From assembly GCA_035041965.1 (NCBI GenBank), contig JAPYMA010002587.1, positions 1 to 64,000 of the forward strand: DNA of 64,000 bases, read 5' to 3'. The translations under genes and the position numbers were made by a program. The notes under the pieces were generated by a model that saw only the letters and a list, made by a program, of their open reading frames with translations, was not told where the DNA came from and searched no databases. Shown piece by piece: positions 63,140 through 64,000 of this stretch (position 1 is the first letter of the stretch; every line of letters begins with the position of its first letter). The DNA comes from Anisakis pegreffii. Taxonomy: Eukaryota > Nematoda > Chromadorea > Rhabditida > Anisakidae.

Positions 63140-64000
63140 TGTCTTCGATGATTTGATATGACAACTGCTAATACAAATCAACCCTCTCTCAATTCAGTTC
63201 TCCAGGCTCGAGAATATCACTGAAAAGAGGTAAATTCAATCTACAGTTGATGTTGACCTTATGAATAGTGCAAAATTGAATCGTGCTAGATAGCGATCGT
63301 ATGAGAATATAGTGTAGGTGGGTAAGTGCCCAATGATACGGGATTACACTAGTTTGACAGCATAATTTCAGGTTTACTGCATCGGAATGCGTCAGTATCA
63401 TGAATTGATGCTGAATTTACAAATATGCTACACAAATTCTGTTTGTAGACTGGATTCGAAATCTATAACATTGAATCATTTTATTCGGACCAATCAATCA
63501 TTTTATTCCTTTTAGAAATTGGAAATTTGGGCTCCTCAAACTATTGTAAAATAAAAATTCAACTTCAGGGAATGCGAGCAAACTAAGTTTTAGCAACTAA
63601 GCTAAAGCAAGGCAAAGGAACAGGAAATCGTGGAATGGCGTAGTGAAAGGAACTCTCATGCCTAGGCAGTCAATGATGAAGACGATAGAGGTGGATTGTT
63701 AAAATTGGCTGTTTCATATCTGTCCCATCCTATCCATGCGTAATAGCCGTTGGCGGAGGCGTCCGCTCAAAGTATAGGTCAGTGGGACGTAATTTTAAAT
63801 TTCAGTATATCAAAAGAAATGAGAATAATGATGACGAAATTGATGAGATAACCATTAAAATATGGATACGAAAGAATGAGTGAAAGAAATGAAAATGCGA
63901 TAATAATAATTTCATAATGACCACCATGTTGTCTATCTGCTTGCGCCAGTGTCATATCTCATTCGCATGGACGATGATTTATTTGAAATCTTACATAATC
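63140..64000. promoter_or_regulatory. Upstream region of the ZP gene
   Basis: No exon is identified. The ZP gene starts at 63139 on the minus strand, so its promoter should lie here. No specific element could be supported. Confidence 0.4.

Noticed and set aside
1..64000. CRISPR arrays, bacterial operons, prophage or retroviral genes
   Set aside because: No evenly spaced direct repeats with unique spacers, no clustered intron-less genes, and no reverse transcriptase, integrase or capsid motifs were seen.

Overview
The window is about 64 kb of AT-rich eukaryotic genomic DNA from an animal, most likely a nematode. Genes are broken into many small exons joined by GT...(T)TTNCAG introns of roughly 80 bp to 2 kb. 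The gene families also fit a nematode: a DKF-1-type protein kinase D, an anionic LGC-type Cys-loop channel, a nematode-style UDP-glycosyltransferase and a transmembrane ZP-domain (cuticlin-like) protein. No bacterial operon, phage, CRISPR array or retrovirus-like gene was seen. The species cannot be named from the sequence alone. No gene continues past either edge as far as I can tell.

Layout. 1-4.2 kb: non-coding, with a diverged tandem repeat at the very start. 4.2-11.05 kb (+): protein kinase D (dkf-1-like, 16 exons). Its introns hold one intact antisense tRNA-Asn(GTT), two decayed copies, and a dense TGATAA (GATA-factor) motif cluster. 12.7-16.6 kb (+): UDP-glucuronosyl/glucosyltransferase, 7 exons. 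16.6-19.3 kb: repeat-rich spacer. 19.4-22.1 kb (+): rpn-10/PSMD4 proteasome ubiquitin receptor, 9 exons, the first intron having a GC donor. 22.6-26.0 kb (-): mitochondrial ribosomal protein mL65 (MRPS30), 10 exons, convergent with rpn-10. 26-29.3 kb: AT-rich spacer with microsatellites and a perfect hairpin. 29.3-42.1 kb (-): USP48 deubiquitinase, about 30 exons. 43.1-44.55 kb (+): snrp-27/SNRNP27 tri-snRNP protein, divergent from USP48. 45.2-51.3 kb (-): Cys-loop ligand-gated anion channel subunit, 11 exons. 51.3-55.1 kb: spacer with a tandem duplication. 55.1-63.1 kb (-): ZP-domain membrane protein, 15 exons.

The genes look like an ordinary mix of housekeeping and neuronal/cuticle genes rather than one pathway. 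Two neighbours (RPN10, USP48) act in ubiquitin signalling, but nothing in the sequence shows co-regulation. I rebuilt most exon chains by hand. The models of six genes (DKF-1, UGT, RPN10, mL65, SNRNP27, Cys-loop channel) and the ZP gene keep reading frame through every junction, which is the main support for them. One USP48 junction remains unresolved.

The accessory interest lies in small transposon-like elements: at least three copies of one MITE family, further inverted-repeat elements with TAGCG-rich interiors, and a foldback element in a ZP-gene intron. I found no convincing new biological system. The best leads are the tRNA-Asn copies nested in kinase introns, the GC-AG intron in rpn-10, a hairpin burying a channel-gene 5' splice site, and the GATA-motif cluster.
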